64,000 nucleotides of DNA from Avisuccinivibrio sp964424565 (GCA_964424565.1 CAYRIZ010000001.1:1-64000), one strand, 5' to 3'. Positions 35,125 to 44,271 are shown, counted from the stretch's first letter. The notes: generated from the letters alone by a model not told the origin. Numbers and translations: made by a program.

Positions 35125-35718
35125 ATGATGAAAAAATCAATTGCCGCCGTACTGGGACTGGCCGCCGCGCTGATTTTGGGCGGCTGTCAGAGCGGACTGG
35201 AGAGCACAGCCGTCAGCACCGATGCGGCCTACTGGCAGCAGATGCAGCAGAAATTGTCTGCAGTAAGTCACCTGAGCCTGCGCGGCCGGCTGGGGCTGAG
35301 CGGCGAAACCCGCTTTTCCGCCAATTTTGCGCTGATTTGTGACCAGGACCGCCTGCAGCTGACCTTAAGCTCGCCCTTCGGCCTGACCCTGGCCCGGCTG
35401 GAGGCCACGGCGCAGGGAGCCTTTTTGGATGACGGCACGCAGATCCTGTCCGCTCCATCGGCAGATTTACTGCTGCTGCAGCTGCTCGGCCGCTCCATTC
35501 CGGCAGAGCGGCTGCGGGACATCATTCTGGGGCTTGATGCCGATCAGGCACAAACCTCCCCGCAGGGCCAGCTGCTCTCCGCCCTGTACTCAGGATTTGC
35601 CGTCAGCTACGATCGCTACAGCGAATTTCGCGGTTATGCCCTGCCCACCCTGCTGACCGTACAGCAGAATGACATCACTCTCCGGCTCAGCATCAGTGAG
35701 GTACTGGAAATTGACTGA
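35125..35718 (+). CDS. lolB: Outer-membrane lipoprotein receptor LolB
   Basis: A 197-residue lipoprotein with lipobox ILGGC (Cys21). The mature part has a LolB-like beta-barrel pattern: SLRGRLGLSGETRFSANFAL, DRLQLTLSSPFGLTLARLEA and a C-terminal LPTLLTVQQNDITLRLSISE. LolB takes lipoproteins from the LolA chaperone and inserts them in the outer membrane. Sequence similarity in this family is low, but the lolB-ispE-prs order is the conserved gammaproteobacterial one and makes the call firm. Its last codons overlap the ispE start. Confidence 0.88.
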   Translation: MMKKSIAAVLGLAAALILGGCQSGLESTAVSTDAAYWQQMQQKLSAVSHLSLRGRLGLSGETRFSANFALICDQDRLQLTLSSPFGLTLARLEATAQGAFLDDGTQILSAPSADLLLLQLLGRSIPAERLRDIILGLDADQAQTSPQGQLLSALYSGFAVSYDRYSEFRGYALPTLLTVQQNDITLRLSISEVLEID

Positions 35719-36607
35719 AACACTGAAACTGCTCTCCCCCTGCAAGCTTAATTTGTTTTTGTACATTACCGGCCGCCGTCCGGACGGCTATCACAATCTG
35801 CAGACCTTGTTCACCATTCTGGACTACGGCGATGAGATGAGCTTTACTGCCGATCCCAGCGGCAGCCTGAGCCTGCAGGGTCCCTTCAGCTTCCCTCCTG
35901 AGCAGAACACCATCATCAAAGCGCTGCATTTACTGCGGCAGGAAGCTGCAGCCGCAGGTCACGATACCAGCCGGCTGGGCCTTAAGATCGCAGTGGACAA
36001 GCGCATTCCTGAAGGCGGCGGCCTGGGCGGTGGATCTTCCAATGCCGCCACGGCCCTGCTGGCGGCCAATGCCCTGTGGGGACTGAATTTCCCTGAAGAC
36101 AAACTGCTGCAGCTGGGAGTCAGGATAGGCGCCGATGTGCCCATCTTCATCAAGGGCTGTCCCTGCTTTGCCGCCGGGGTGGGAGAGCAGCTTACTCCCG
36201 TGGATCTGCCGGAGCGCTGGTATGTCACGGCCGCCCCGGAAAACTGCCGGGTCAATACCGGGCAGGCTTTTGCCGACCCCGAGCTCCGGCGCGACAGTCC
36301 GGTACGCTCCTACAGCGAACTGCTCTCTGCCGGCTGGCATAATGATTTTACGGATACTGTGGTCAAAAAATATGCAGCAATTGGACACCTATGGTCTATA
36401 CTGATAAAATACGCGCCACCGCATCTTTCCGGCAGCGGAGCCTCCTGTTTTATTGAGTTTGCAGACCGGGACGAGGCCTACAGAGCCTATACTCAGCTGC
36501 AGCAGCTGCACCGCGGACCAGTCTTCATGGCCCGCAGCGTTAAATGCTCTCCTGTCGTGAACATCTTGCGCAACATGAACATGTATTCCTCTATTCCAAA
36601 GGTTTAA
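35711..36607 (+). CDS. ispE: 4-diphosphocytidyl-2-C-methyl-D-erythritol kinase
   Basis: A 298-residue GHMP kinase of the MEP isoprenoid pathway. Visible: SPCKLNLFLYITGRRPDGYH (near residue 8-27), the ATP loop PEGGGLGGGSSNAATALL (about 102-119), GADVPIFIKG and LSGSGASCFIEF. The start is taken as TTG at 35711: the family begins here, GAGG lies about eight bases upstream, and it gives an eight-base overlap with lolB. An ATG further up (35669) would add residues with no similarity. Confidence 0.92.
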   Translation: MTETLKLLSPCKLNLFLYITGRRPDGYHNLQTLFTILDYGDEMSFTADPSGSLSLQGPFSFPPEQNTIIKALHLLRQEAAAAGHDTSRLGLKIAVDKRIPEGGGLGGGSSNAATALLAANALWGLNFPEDKLLQLGVRIGADVPIFIKGCPCFAAGVGEQLTPVDLPERWYVTAAPENCRVNTGQAFADPELRRDSPVRSYSELLSAGWHNDFTDTVVKKYAAIGHLWSILIKYAPPHLSGSGASCFIEFADRDEAYRAYTQLQQLHRGPVFMARSVKCSPVVNILRNMNMYSSIPKV

Positions 36608-36609
36608 TT

Positions 36610-37563
36610 ATGGCTGATATGAAGCTGTTTGCGGGCAATGCGACGCCGGAACTGGCCAGGCGCATAGCCGCACGTTTATACACCAGACTGGGCAATGCCA
36701 CAGTTGACAGATTTTCAGATGGAGAGATCCACGTACAGATCAATGAGAATGTACGCGGCTGCGACATCTTCATCATTCAGTCAACCTGTGCCCCGGCCAA
36801 TGACAACATCATGGAACTCGTAGTCATGATCGATGCCATGCGCCGCGCTTCTGCAGGCCGCATCACTGCCGTCGTCCCCTATTTCGGCTATGCCCGTCAG
36901 GATCGCCGGCTGAGATCAGCCAGAGTGCCCATCACCGCCAAGGTGATAGCCGACTTCCTCTCCAGCGTAGGTGTAGACCGCGTACTCACCGTGGATCTGC
37001 ATGCCGAGCAGATTCAGGGCTTCTTTGATGTGCCTGTGGACAACTGCTTCTCCTCCCAGATTTTTGTGGAGGACATGCTCCAGCAGAATCTGACCAATCC
37101 GGTGATCGTCTCTCCGGACATGGGCGGTGTGGTCCGTGCCCGCGCCATAGCCAAGCTGCTCAACAATGCCGATATTGCCATCATCGACAAGCGCCGTCCG
37201 CGCCCGAATGTGTCCGAGGTCATGCACCTCATAGGTGAAGTCAAGGATCGTGACTGCATCATAGTAGATGACATCATCGACACCGGCGGCACCTTATGCA
37301 AGTGCGCCGATGCCTTAAAGGATCGCGGCGCCCTGCACGTCATGGCCTATGCCACCCACCCGGTGCTCTCCGGCGATGCCGTCAAGAACTTAAGCAACTC
37401 CAAGCTCGACGAGCTGGTAGTCTCCGATTCCATTCCGGCCACCGGCCCCATAGCCAAACTGGAGAAGATCCGTTACTTAACTCTGGCTCCCATGCTGGCT
37501 GAGGCCATCCGCCGCATCAGCAATGAAGAAAGTATTTCTGCCATGTTCCAGCAGGAAGTCTGA
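36610..37563 (+). CDS. prs: Ribose-phosphate pyrophosphokinase
   Basis: A 317-residue PRPP synthetase, making 5-phosphoribosyl pyrophosphate from ribose 5-phosphate and ATP. It is nearly identical in pattern to E. coli Prs: MADMKLFAGNATPELARRIA at the start, RFSDGEIHVQINENVRG, YFGYARQDRR, the PRPP-binding DDIIDTGGTLCK and the ending EAIRRISNEESISAMF. ATG 36610 is two bases after the ispE stop, with AAGG upstream. It supplies PRPP for purine, pyrimidine, histidine and NAD synthesis. Confidence 0.96.
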   Translation: MADMKLFAGNATPELARRIAARLYTRLGNATVDRFSDGEIHVQINENVRGCDIFIIQSTCAPANDNIMELVVMIDAMRRASAGRITAVVPYFGYARQDRRLRSARVPITAKVIADFLSSVGVDRVLTVDLHAEQIQGFFDVPVDNCFSSQIFVEDMLQQNLTNPVIVSPDMGGVVRARAIAKLLNNADIAIIDKRRPRPNVSEVMHLIGEVKDRDCIIVDDIIDTGGTLCKCADALKDRGALHVMAYATHPVLSGDAVKNLSNSKLDELVVSDSIPATGPIAKLEKIRYLTLAPMLAEAIRRISNEESISAMFQQEV

Positions 37564-37684
37564 TTTGTCTGAGGTCCTGCTGCTCCGGCGGCAGGGCTGT
37601 TCCCATCCCTTCAATTCTCCTCTTTTTCCCGCTTCCACTGCTCTTTTTTCCTTTGCTGCGGCAGCAGATGAGATGGTCTTTGGC

Positions 37685-38482
37685 TCAGCCTACCTGCTCA
37701 ATGCGTGCCACCTTGAGGTAAGGAGTCAGATGATCTCCTCTGGTGGTAATAATGGTCATGTCATCAATTCTGCAGAAGGACACGGCAGTATCGATGCCGA
37801 ATTTGGAATGATCCGAGAGCAGATAATTCTGCGGACAACGTTCGATCACTGCACTCTTAATGGCAGCATCCTCGCCGTCGGTGGTGGAGATGCCGCCCCT
37901 GATGGTAATGCCCAGCGCGCCGAAAAAGGCTATGGAAAAGTTGAAGCGGCGCAGAAATTCCAGCGTATAGCAGCCCTGCAGTCCCTCGGTCAGCTGTTTG
38001 ATGTGACCCGGGGCTATATTGGCATTCATGCCGGAGCGGGTGAGCACCATGGCCTGCTTGAGGCCTATGGTGATATAGGTGGCACTGCGCTCGGTGATGT
38101 ACTCGCACATCTTTTCGGTGGTGGAGCCGGAATCTATAAAGACCAGATCATTGGGCTTGATCAGCGAGGCGGCATACATGCCTATTTTTTCCTTTTCCTT
38201 GGAAAAAAGTCCGTAGCGGCGATCGATTAATTCCTCACCACGCCCCAGGATGGCAGAAGAGGACTCAGCTCCGCCGCGCACCAGCTTAATCAGCCCGCGC
38301 TTGTTCAGCTCGTTGAGATCCCGCCTGAGGGTGGATTCGGAAATCCCTATGGCCTCAATCAGATCGGGGAAGGACATACGGGTATTCTCGTTGATAAGTT
38401 TTATGATTTTTTCCTGGCGATCGCGGATCAACATCGTGCTGTGTTCCAATGTATTTGTTTTAACTGAGGTCTGAGAGTTCAT
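37685..38482 (-). CDS. DeoR-family transcriptional regulator, probable regulator of the allose operon
   Basis: A regulator of 250-266 residues. A DeoR-type winged helix-turn-helix is at the N-terminus: DRQEKIIKLINENTRMSFPD then GISESTLRRDLNELNKRGL and VRGGAE. The C-terminal sugar-phosphate-sensing (DeoRC) domain contains IGMYAASLIKPND, FIDSGSTTEKMCEYI and FFGALGITIRGGISTTDGED. The start could be ATG 38482 or ATG 38434; the latter begins at MLIRDRQEK, where family members usually start. It is divergent from alsB, so it likely represses the als operon and responds to a phosphorylated intermediate. In E. coli the als regulator is of the RpiR family instead. Confidence 0.88.
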   Translation of the reverse strand: MNSQTSVKTNTLEHSTMLIRDRQEKIIKLINENTRMSFPDLIEAIGISESTLRRDLNELNKRGLIKLVRGGAESSSAILGRGEELIDRRYGLFSKEKEKIGMYAASLIKPNDLVFIDSGSTTEKMCEYITERSATYITIGLKQAMVLTRSGMNANIAPGHIKQLTEGLQGCYTLEFLRRFNFSIAFFGALGITIRGGISTTDGEDAAIKSAVIERCPQNYLLSDHSKFGIDTAVSFCRIDDMTIITTRGDHLTPYLKVARIEQVG

Positions 38483-38946
38483 CTTATCTGATTTTCCAAA
38501 TCCCGCAACGCAGGCATGTCGTAAAAACTCAAATAATGTCAAATACTGGTGAAGCAAATGACAAAGTTTTTGTGACCGACCGGCCGGTCGCTGTCTTATG
38601 ACAAATTACAACTAATTTCTGAAAGTTTACGAAATTTTATGACATGTTCTGAGTGATTTTGCTCTAAATTTGAAGTTTTACTTCCTGGCGGCAACCTGAC
38701 TATTTAATTCTCTAAAAAATAAAAAATTCCTTATATTTCAAATAGTTAATAAAAATTCATCCCGTAAACCCCCGCTTACCTCCATTTTTTCTCCGTAAAA
38801 AATCTGCAATACACTTAACACTTTTTGATAATTTATAAAACATTTTGGCATTGTTTTGAAGTTTTGTGACGTAAATTAAACTTTAAATGAAAGATACTGC
38901 ATAAGATCTGTGCATCTTTTGACATTTCTTGAACTGTGGAGCTTGC
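38483..38946. other. AT-rich regulatory region between the DeoR gene and alsB
   Basis: About 460 bases, strongly AT-rich, with no gene. It holds a 14-base GC palindrome (38577-38590) and several TGACA/TGACAAA words (near 38558, 38598, 38638 and 38920), plausible parts of DeoR-type operators. ACAAAGTTTTTGT (38561-38573) is an inverted repeat just before the palindrome. The alsB and regulator promoters must be here, but no single -35/-10 pair stands out. Confidence 0.5.
38577..38590. promoter_or_regulatory. 14-base perfect palindrome, candidate operator
   Basis: CGACCGGCCGGTCG is fully self-complementary and stands out as the only GC-rich block in an AT-rich divergent promoter region. It lies about 100 bases upstream of the regulator start. 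Confidence 0.45.
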
Positions 38947-39900
38947 ATGATGATGAAAAAGTGCCTTAAGACCGGCCTGAGTCTCCTGGCCGCCGCCGTA
39001 CTCTCCTGCGGAGCAGTATCTACCGCCTCAGCTGCCGCCGATGATGCCGATTACGCAGTAGTGCTCAAAGTTTTCTCTTCTGAGTTCTGGCAGAGCATGA
39101 AGGAAGGTGTGGAAGCCGAAGCACAGCGTCTGGGCGTCAAGGTTGATATTTATGCCGCCAATTCCGAAGACGATGTGGAAGGTCAGACCACAATCATGGA
39201 AAACGCCGTCAATCAGGGCTACAAGGGCATAGCCTTTGCCCCCATCTCCCCGGACAATCTCAACCCGGCCATAGCCGACGCCACCTCCCGCGGCATAGTG
39301 ATTGTAAATATTGATGAGCTGGTGAATCTGAACAGCCTCAATGCCCTGGGCGGCAAGGTCTACGCCATAGTAGCCACCGACAATGTGGATGTGGGCCGCA
39401 TGGGTGCCCAGTACATCATCGACCGCATAGGCGGTCAGGGCAAAGTAGCCATCATCGAGGGCAAGGCCGGCACGGCCTCAGGTGAGGACCGCCGCATGGG
39501 CGCTGCTACAGCCTTTGCAGCCGCCGCTCCGGGCATAGAGCTGGTGGAAAGTCAGCCGGCTGACTGGGATCGCACCAAAGCCTATGACATAGCTACCAAC
39601 TACATCAGCAAATATCCCGATCTGGCCGGCATCTACTGCTGCAATGACACCATGGCCATGGGCGCCCAGGCAGCGGTGAACGCCTCCGGGGCCAATGTGC
39701 TGGTGGTAGGCACTGACGGCAATTCAGATGCCGTGGAATCTGTAATGCGCGGCGAGCTGGCCGCTACGGTAAGACAGCTGCCGGCCGATGTGGGTGCCAT
39801 GGGTCTGCGCAGTCTGGTGGAAGCAGTACAAAGCGGTGCTGAAGCTCCGGAAAAACCGGTACCGCAGATGGTTAAGGCAGAGCTGGTGATCAAGCAGTAA
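38947..39900 (+). CDS. alsB: D-allose periplasmic binding protein
   Basis: A 317-residue sugar-binding protein. The signal peptide ends near STASAAA. Mature blocks match E. coli AlsB closely: DYAVVLKVFSSEFWQSMKEG, YKGIAFAPISPDNLNPAI, ATDNVDVGRMGAQYIID, VAIIEGKAGTASGEDRR, ESQPADWDRTKAYD and CNDTMAMGAQ. It binds allose, or possibly ribose, in the periplasm. The start is one of three adjacent ATG codons (38947 used) with GGAG five bases upstream. It is the first gene of alsB-A-C-E-K-rpiB and is followed by an intrinsic terminator. Confidence 0.92.
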   Translation: MMMKKCLKTGLSLLAAAVLSCGAVSTASAAADDADYAVVLKVFSSEFWQSMKEGVEAEAQRLGVKVDIYAANSEDDVEGQTTIMENAVNQGYKGIAFAPISPDNLNPAIADATSRGIVIVNIDELVNLNSLNALGGKVYAIVATDNVDVGRMGAQYIIDRIGGQGKVAIIEGKAGTASGEDRRMGAATAFAAAAPGIELVESQPADWDRTKAYDIATNYISKYPDLAGIYCCNDTMAMGAQAAVNASGANVLVVGTDGNSDAVESVMRGELAATVRQLPADVGAMGLRSLVEAVQSGAEAPEKPVPQMVKAELVIKQ

Positions 39901-39921
39901 GTAATTCACCGCACCACACAG

Positions 39922-39951
39922 GCAGGGCAGAAAGGTATGCCCTGCTTTTTT
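39922..39951 (+). terminator. Intra-operon terminator between alsB and alsA
   Basis: GCAGGGC pairs with GCCCTGC around a ten-base loop and is followed by six T. It lies between the receptor gene and the ATPase gene and probably allows partial read-through. Confidence 0.82.
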
Positions 39952-39972
39952 ACAGTTTGAGCGGAGAGAAAC

Positions 39973-41502
39973 ATGGTACAGCCTTTAGTGGAAATGAAGC
40001 ATATCCACAAAAGCTTCAACGGCGTGCCGGCATTGAAGGACATTTCCTTTGATGTGCTGCCGGGAGAAGTACATGTGCTGTTGGGAGAGAACGGGGCCGG
40101 CAAATCCACCCTGATGAAGATCCTAAGCGGCGCATATACCCCCACCTCCGGTGACATTGTCATCAACGGCATGACTTATCACAGCCTGACCCCGAAACTG
40201 GCCCAGGCCTTGGGTATCAGCATTATTTATCAGGAACTGAGCATCATCAATGAGCTCAGCATTGAGGAGAACATCTTTCTGGGGCGTCTGCCCATGCAGA
40301 AGGCCGGCCCCCTGCAGGTAGTGAACAACAAACATTTGCATGAGCGCACCAGGCAGCTGATCCAAAGCATAGATCTGCAGGCAGATCCGCAGACCCCGGC
40401 CGGGCAGCTGAGCATCTCGGAAAAACAGATGATCGAGATCGTCAAGGCTGTGGCCTTCAATGCCCAGGTCATAGTAATGGACGAACCCACTTCCTCCCTG
40501 ACCGACAAGGAAGTGGAGCGGCTGTTTGCCATAGTGCGCAAACTCAAGCAGGCCGGCCACGGCATAGTCTACATCAGCCACAAACTGCGTGAACTGCAGG
40601 AGATCGGAGACCGCATTACCGTCCTCAAGGACGGCGTTTCAGTGGGCACCCGCGACGCCGGCAATGTAACAGTGGATGAATTAATCCGCATGATGGTGGG
40701 CCGCGAGGTCAATGCCCACTATCTGGCGGCCAATCCCATCAGCAGGGAGAGCAGGGACAAAATCCTGGAAGTACGGGGCTTAAACCGCAAGGACGGCACC
40801 ATACATGATGTGAGCTTCGATCTTTATAAAGGAGAAGTGCTGGGCTTTTCCGGACTGGTCGGCGCCGGACGCACGGAAACCATGTGTGCGATCTATGGAG
40901 CGGCTCCCCTGGCCTCTGGCGAGGTGATCCTCAAAGGCAGGAAACTTAACATCAAAACCCCTTTTGATGCCCTGCAGGAAGGCATAGGCCTGCTGACGGA
41001 AAACCGCCGGGAAACCGGTTTCTTCAAGAACTTCAGCATATCCCGCAACATTATCCTGAGCCGGCAGCTGCAGCACGCCCGTTTCGGCGGTGTCTGGGGC
41101 ATGGTCGATGACAGTCAGGAAAATACTGTCGCCCAAAAGATGATTGATGAGCTGCAGATTAAATGCGTTGGCCCGCAGCAGCTTATCACCGAACTTTCAG
41201 GCGGCAATCAGCAGAAATGTATTTTAGCAAAATGGATGGCCTCGCAGGTACAGCTGGTGATTTTCGACGAGCCTACCAAGGGCATTGACATAGGTACCAA
41301 GGCGGAAATCTACAAGCTGATGCGGGCGCTGGTCGATCAGGGCATAGGCGTCATCGTGGTCTCCTCTGAACTGCCGGAGCTGCTGGCAGTGTGTGACCGC
41401 ATCATAGTGATGAAGGAAGGCGCCGTTACCGCCGAATTTACCTCAGATCTCGCAACGGAAGAAAAACTCGTCAAGGCCGCCACCGTCGGCCGGGAGAACT
41501 AA
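39973..41502 (+). CDS. alsA: D-allose ABC transporter ATPase
   Basis: A 509-residue sugar ABC ATPase with two tandem nucleotide-binding domains. The first has LGENGAGKSTLMKILSGAY (Walker A), a LSISEKQ signature variant and VIVMDEPTSSLT (Walker B). The second has degenerate Walker A (GLVGAGRTETMCAIYG), signature LSGGNQQK and VIFDEPTKGID, as is normal in the RbsA/AlsA/MglA family. It powers uptake of allose through AlsC. AGAGA upstream of the ATG; alsC follows after three bases. Confidence 0.93.
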   Translation: MVQPLVEMKHIHKSFNGVPALKDISFDVLPGEVHVLLGENGAGKSTLMKILSGAYTPTSGDIVINGMTYHSLTPKLAQALGISIIYQELSIINELSIEENIFLGRLPMQKAGPLQVVNNKHLHERTRQLIQSIDLQADPQTPAGQLSISEKQMIEIVKAVAFNAQVIVMDEPTSSLTDKEVERLFAIVRKLKQAGHGIVYISHKLRELQEIGDRITVLKDGVSVGTRDAGNVTVDELIRMMVGREVNAHYLAANPISRESRDKILEVRGLNRKDGTIHDVSFDLYKGEVLGFSGLVGAGRTETMCAIYGAAPLASGEVILKGRKLNIKTPFDALQEGIGLLTENRRETGFFKNFSISRNIILSRQLQHARFGGVWGMVDDSQENTVAQKMIDELQIKCVGPQQLITELSGGNQQKCILAKWMASQVQLVIFDEPTKGIDIGTKAEIYKLMRALVDQGIGVIVVSSELPELLAVCDRIIVMKEGAVTAEFTSDLATEEKLVKAATVGREN

Positions 41503-41505
41503 ATC

Positions 41506-42495
41506 ATGAGCAAAAATATTCAGGACATCCAGGCTAAAAAAGACTTTACCTACTACTGGGACAAATTCAGCACCGTATCGATCCTGCTTCTGCTGCTGGT
41601 GGTATTTTCCATAGTGGAACCCCGGGCCTTCATGTCGGTGAACAACTTTGTCAAAATCATTGAGCAGAGTTCCATCACCATTCTGATCGGCTGCGGTGAA
41701 TTTTTCGCCATCCTGCTGGCCGGCATTGATTTGTCCGTAGGCTCGGTCATGGCCCTGACCGGCGTCTGCACGGCCAAAATGATGGCCGCCGGCATTCATC
41801 CGCTGATCGCCGTCCTGCTGGGCACCATCTGCCTGGGCGCCCTCATTGGTTTCATCAACGGCTTTCTGGTCAACAAAACCGGCCTGCATCCCTTTATCAT
41901 CACCATAGGCACCCTCTCCATATTCAGAGGCGTGACCATGATCGTGGCCAACTCCAGAACAGTGTCCGGTGTCCCGCCGGAATTTACCCGCATGATAGGC
42001 GGCCGCCTGTTCGGTGTTCTGCCCTCGCCCATCATCATCTCCCTGCTGGCGGCCGGCGTGCTGTTCTTCATTACCATGAAGACGCAGTTCGGCCGCAATC
42101 TGTTTGCCATAGGCGGCAACCCGCAGTCTGCCTGGTATGCAGGTATTCACGTCAAGCGCCATGTGCTGCTGGCCTTCATGATCTCCGGTGTCTGCGCCGG
42201 CCTGGCCGGCATGGTCAATGTAGCCCGTCTGGGTGCGGCTGAACCCAATGCCGGTACTGGCTATGAAACCTTTGCCATTGCGGCAGCCGTCATCGGCGGC
42301 ACCAGTTTCTTCGGCGGCATAGGTTATATCCCCAAGGTGGTCATAGGCGGTCTCATCATAGGCGTCATCAACAATGGTCTGAACATGGCCGGTGTGTCCT
42401 CCTTCTATCAGCAGATCGCCATGGGTGCCCTGATTATTGTGGCCGTGACTTTGGACCGCTATTTCGGCGCCTCCTCCAAGGTGGGCATCAAGTAA
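41506..42495 (+). CDS. alsC: D-allose ABC transporter permease
   Basis: A 329-residue inner-membrane permease of the RbsC/AlsC family with eight or more hydrophobic segments. It contains the family blocks LLAGIDLSVGSVMALTG, TGLHPFIITIGTLSIFRG, FAIGGNPQSAWYAGI (ATPase-contact loop) and AAVIGGTSFFGGIGYIPKV. It forms the channel for AlsB-delivered sugar. It is separated from alsA by three bases. Two hairpins follow before alsE. Confidence 0.92.
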   Translation: MSKNIQDIQAKKDFTYYWDKFSTVSILLLLLVVFSIVEPRAFMSVNNFVKIIEQSSITILIGCGEFFAILLAGIDLSVGSVMALTGVCTAKMMAAGIHPLIAVLLGTICLGALIGFINGFLVNKTGLHPFIITIGTLSIFRGVTMIVANSRTVSGVPPEFTRMIGGRLFGVLPSPIIISLLAAGVLFFITMKTQFGRNLFAIGGNPQSAWYAGIHVKRHVLLAFMISGVCAGLAGMVNVARLGAAEPNAGTGYETFAIAAAVIGGTSFFGGIGYIPKVVIGGLIIGVINNGLNMAGVSSFYQQIAMGALIIVAVTLDRYFGASSKVGIK

Positions 42496-42507
42496 GCCTT
42501 ACCCCCT

Positions 42508-42527
42508 CCTGCCGCTGCCGCGGCAGG
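42508..42527 (+). other. Hairpin after alsC
   Basis: CCTGCCGC pairs with GCGGCAGG around TGCC. There is no T run, so it more likely stabilises the upstream mRNA end than terminates. Confidence 0.5.
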
Positions 42528-42561
42528 AACAGCTCAACCCTGCAACCCGAACAATTTCGTA

Positions 42562-42613
42562 ACCATCGGCGGCCGGCCGTACTGCAGAGCCGCCGCCGCG
42601 GATGGTGTTTTTT
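42562..42613 (+). terminator. Terminator/attenuator-like hairpin abutting the alsE ribosome-binding site
   Basis: ACCATC and GGCGGC arms (42562-42573) pair with GCCGCC and GATGGT (ending 42606), followed by G and six T; the alsE GGAG begins immediately after. Read-through here would set the ratio of transporter to catabolic enzymes. Confidence 0.55.
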
Positions 42614-42626
42614 GGAGAAAATTACC

Positions 42627-43310
42627 ATGAAGGCACAGTTTTCAGTATCCCTGATGTGCATGGACTATCTGCATATAGCAGATCAAATCAAAGCCCTGAA
42701 TACAGAAACAGACTTTTACCATGCCGACCTGATGGACGGCCACTTCTGCCGCAACATCACCATGTCTCCCGATCTCATAGGCGCAGTGTGCCGGGAGGCT
42801 GACAAGCCGGTGGAGGTACATCTGATGACCACCAATCCCAATGACTGGATTGAACCGGTGGCCAAAGCCGGCGCGCAGATCATCTCCGTGCATGCCGAAA
42901 CCATCAACACCGATGCCTTCCGGACCATCAACCGGATCCGGGATCTGGGCTGCCAGGCCGGCGTGGTGCTCAATCCGGCCACCAGTCTGGAGGCAGTGCG
43001 TCATTACATCAACCGCATCAGTATGCTGACCATCATGACCGTGGATGTGGGTTTTGCCGGCCAGCCCTTCATTCCGGAAATGCTCGACAAGATTGCCGCT
43101 GCCAGGCGGCTGCGCGACGAGCTGCAGCTGAGCTTCAGCATTCAGATTGACGGCAGCTGCAACAACCGCACCTTTCAGCAGCTGCGGCAGGCCGGAGCAG
43201 ATATTTTTGTCCTCGGCACCTCGGGCCTGTTCAAACGCGATCCTGATGTACATCAGGCCTTTGCCGGCCTGCGCCATGATTTTGCCGAGCTGACCGGAGA
43301 GGAGGTGTGA
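42627..43310 (+). CDS. alsE: D-allulose-6-phosphate 3-epimerase
   Basis: A 227-residue TIM-barrel epimerase of the ribulose-phosphate 3-epimerase fold, converting allulose 6-phosphate to fructose 6-phosphate. Seen: SVSLMCMDYLHI, DFYHADLMDGHFCRNITMSP (metal-binding His and Asp), VEVHLMTTNP, ISVHAETIN, TVDVGFAGQPFIPEMLDKI and IQIDGSCNN, then LGTSGLF. These match AlsE rather than Rpe, notably the MCMD start and the Cys/Asn loop. ATG 42627 has GGAG nine bases upstream. Confidence 0.92.
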   Translation: MKAQFSVSLMCMDYLHIADQIKALNTETDFYHADLMDGHFCRNITMSPDLIGAVCREADKPVEVHLMTTNPNDWIEPVAKAGAQIISVHAETINTDAFRTINRIRDLGCQAGVVLNPATSLEAVRHYINRISMLTIMTVDVGFAGQPFIPEMLDKIAAARRLRDELQLSFSIQIDGSCNNRTFQQLRQAGADIFVLGTSGLFKRDPDVHQAFAGLRHDFAELTGEEV

Positions 43311-43311
43311 G

Positions 43312-44226
43312 ATGAGCCCCTGGGCCCTGGGTATGGATATAGGCGGCACGCATGTGCGCATAGGCCTGGTATCCCCTGAAGGCAGGCTGGAGCACTTTAA
43401 GATGGCAGCCTCCGCTCCTCTGCTTAATACAGCCGATCCGCTCGGCCGTCTGGAAGAGCTGATGCGGCAGTTTATGGAGGAGCACGGGGTACAGCCGGCC
43501 TGCGCCGCGGTGGGCTTTCCTTCCACCGTGGATGCCAGACGCGAAGTGGTGATTTCCACGCCCAATATTGCTTCCCTGCAGCAGCTACCGGTGACAGCAG
43601 TGCTTTCCCGCAAACTGGGCTTTCCTGTATACGTCAACCGCGACGTCAATCTGATCCTGCTGTCCGATCTGGATGAACTCAAACTGGATCCGGCACCGGA
43701 GACGGTATGCGGTTTTTATATAGGCACCGGTCTGGGCAACACCATCATGATCAACGGCCGGCTGCTGGTGGGCAGCCGCGGGGTGGCAGCTGAGCTGGGG
43801 CATATGCATGTTCCGGGCTTTGACGGTACCTGCGGCTGCGGCGGTCAGGGCTGCATTGAGCTGCTGTGCGGCGGCCTGGCCTTAAACCGCATCCGGCAGG
43901 AATACTATCCGCAAACTCCCATAGGTGAGATGTTTGTGCGCCACGCCGGCACCAAACCGCTGCAGCGCTATATCAGGAATCTGGCCGGAGCTGTGGCCGG
44001 AGAGCTGGTGCTGATAGATCCTGAAGTCTCCATTTTCGGCGGCGGCGTGCTGCAGATGAAGGGCTTCCCGCGGCAGTATTTTGAGGAATGCATTTATTCC
44101 TATGCCAGAAGACCCTGTCCGGCAGGCTCGCTCAAATTCATCTACGTCAAGGATTCACAGCACAGCGGCGTACGCGGAGCCGGGCTGTATGCCTTCAGGA
44201 GGCTGTCCGATCCTACCTATCTGTAG
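43312..44226 (+). CDS. alsK: D-allose kinase (ROK family)
   Basis: A 304-residue ROK-family sugar kinase, phosphorylating allose at carbon 6. Phosphate-binding loop GMDIGGTHVRIGLV (7-20), catalytic region VNRDVNLILLSDLDE, FYIGTGLGNTIMINGR, the ROK zinc motif CGCGGQGCIELLCGG (with GHMHVPG before it) and IFGGGVLQMKGFPRQYFE. The pattern follows E. coli AlsK. The start follows the alsE stop by one base, with AGGAGG inside the end of alsE. Confidence 0.9.
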   Translation: MSPWALGMDIGGTHVRIGLVSPEGRLEHFKMAASAPLLNTADPLGRLEELMRQFMEEHGVQPACAAVGFPSTVDARREVVISTPNIASLQQLPVTAVLSRKLGFPVYVNRDVNLILLSDLDELKLDPAPETVCGFYIGTGLGNTIMINGRLLVGSRGVAAELGHMHVPGFDGTCGCGGQGCIELLCGGLALNRIRQEYYPQTPIGEMFVRHAGTKPLQRYIRNLAGAVAGELVLIDPEVSIFGGGVLQMKGFPRQYFEECIYSYARRPCPAGSLKFIYVKDSQHSGVRGAGLYAFRRLSDPTYL

Positions 44227-44271
44227 CCCGCGGATATACCGCGCCGGCGGAAATTGTTTTTTGAAAAACCT

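Noticed and set aside
41443..42162. Minus-strand open frame of 239 codons across alsA/alsC
   Set aside because: Composition is typical of an antisense shadow (Gly/His/Gln/Asp-rich, no motifs), and alsA and alsC explain the region.
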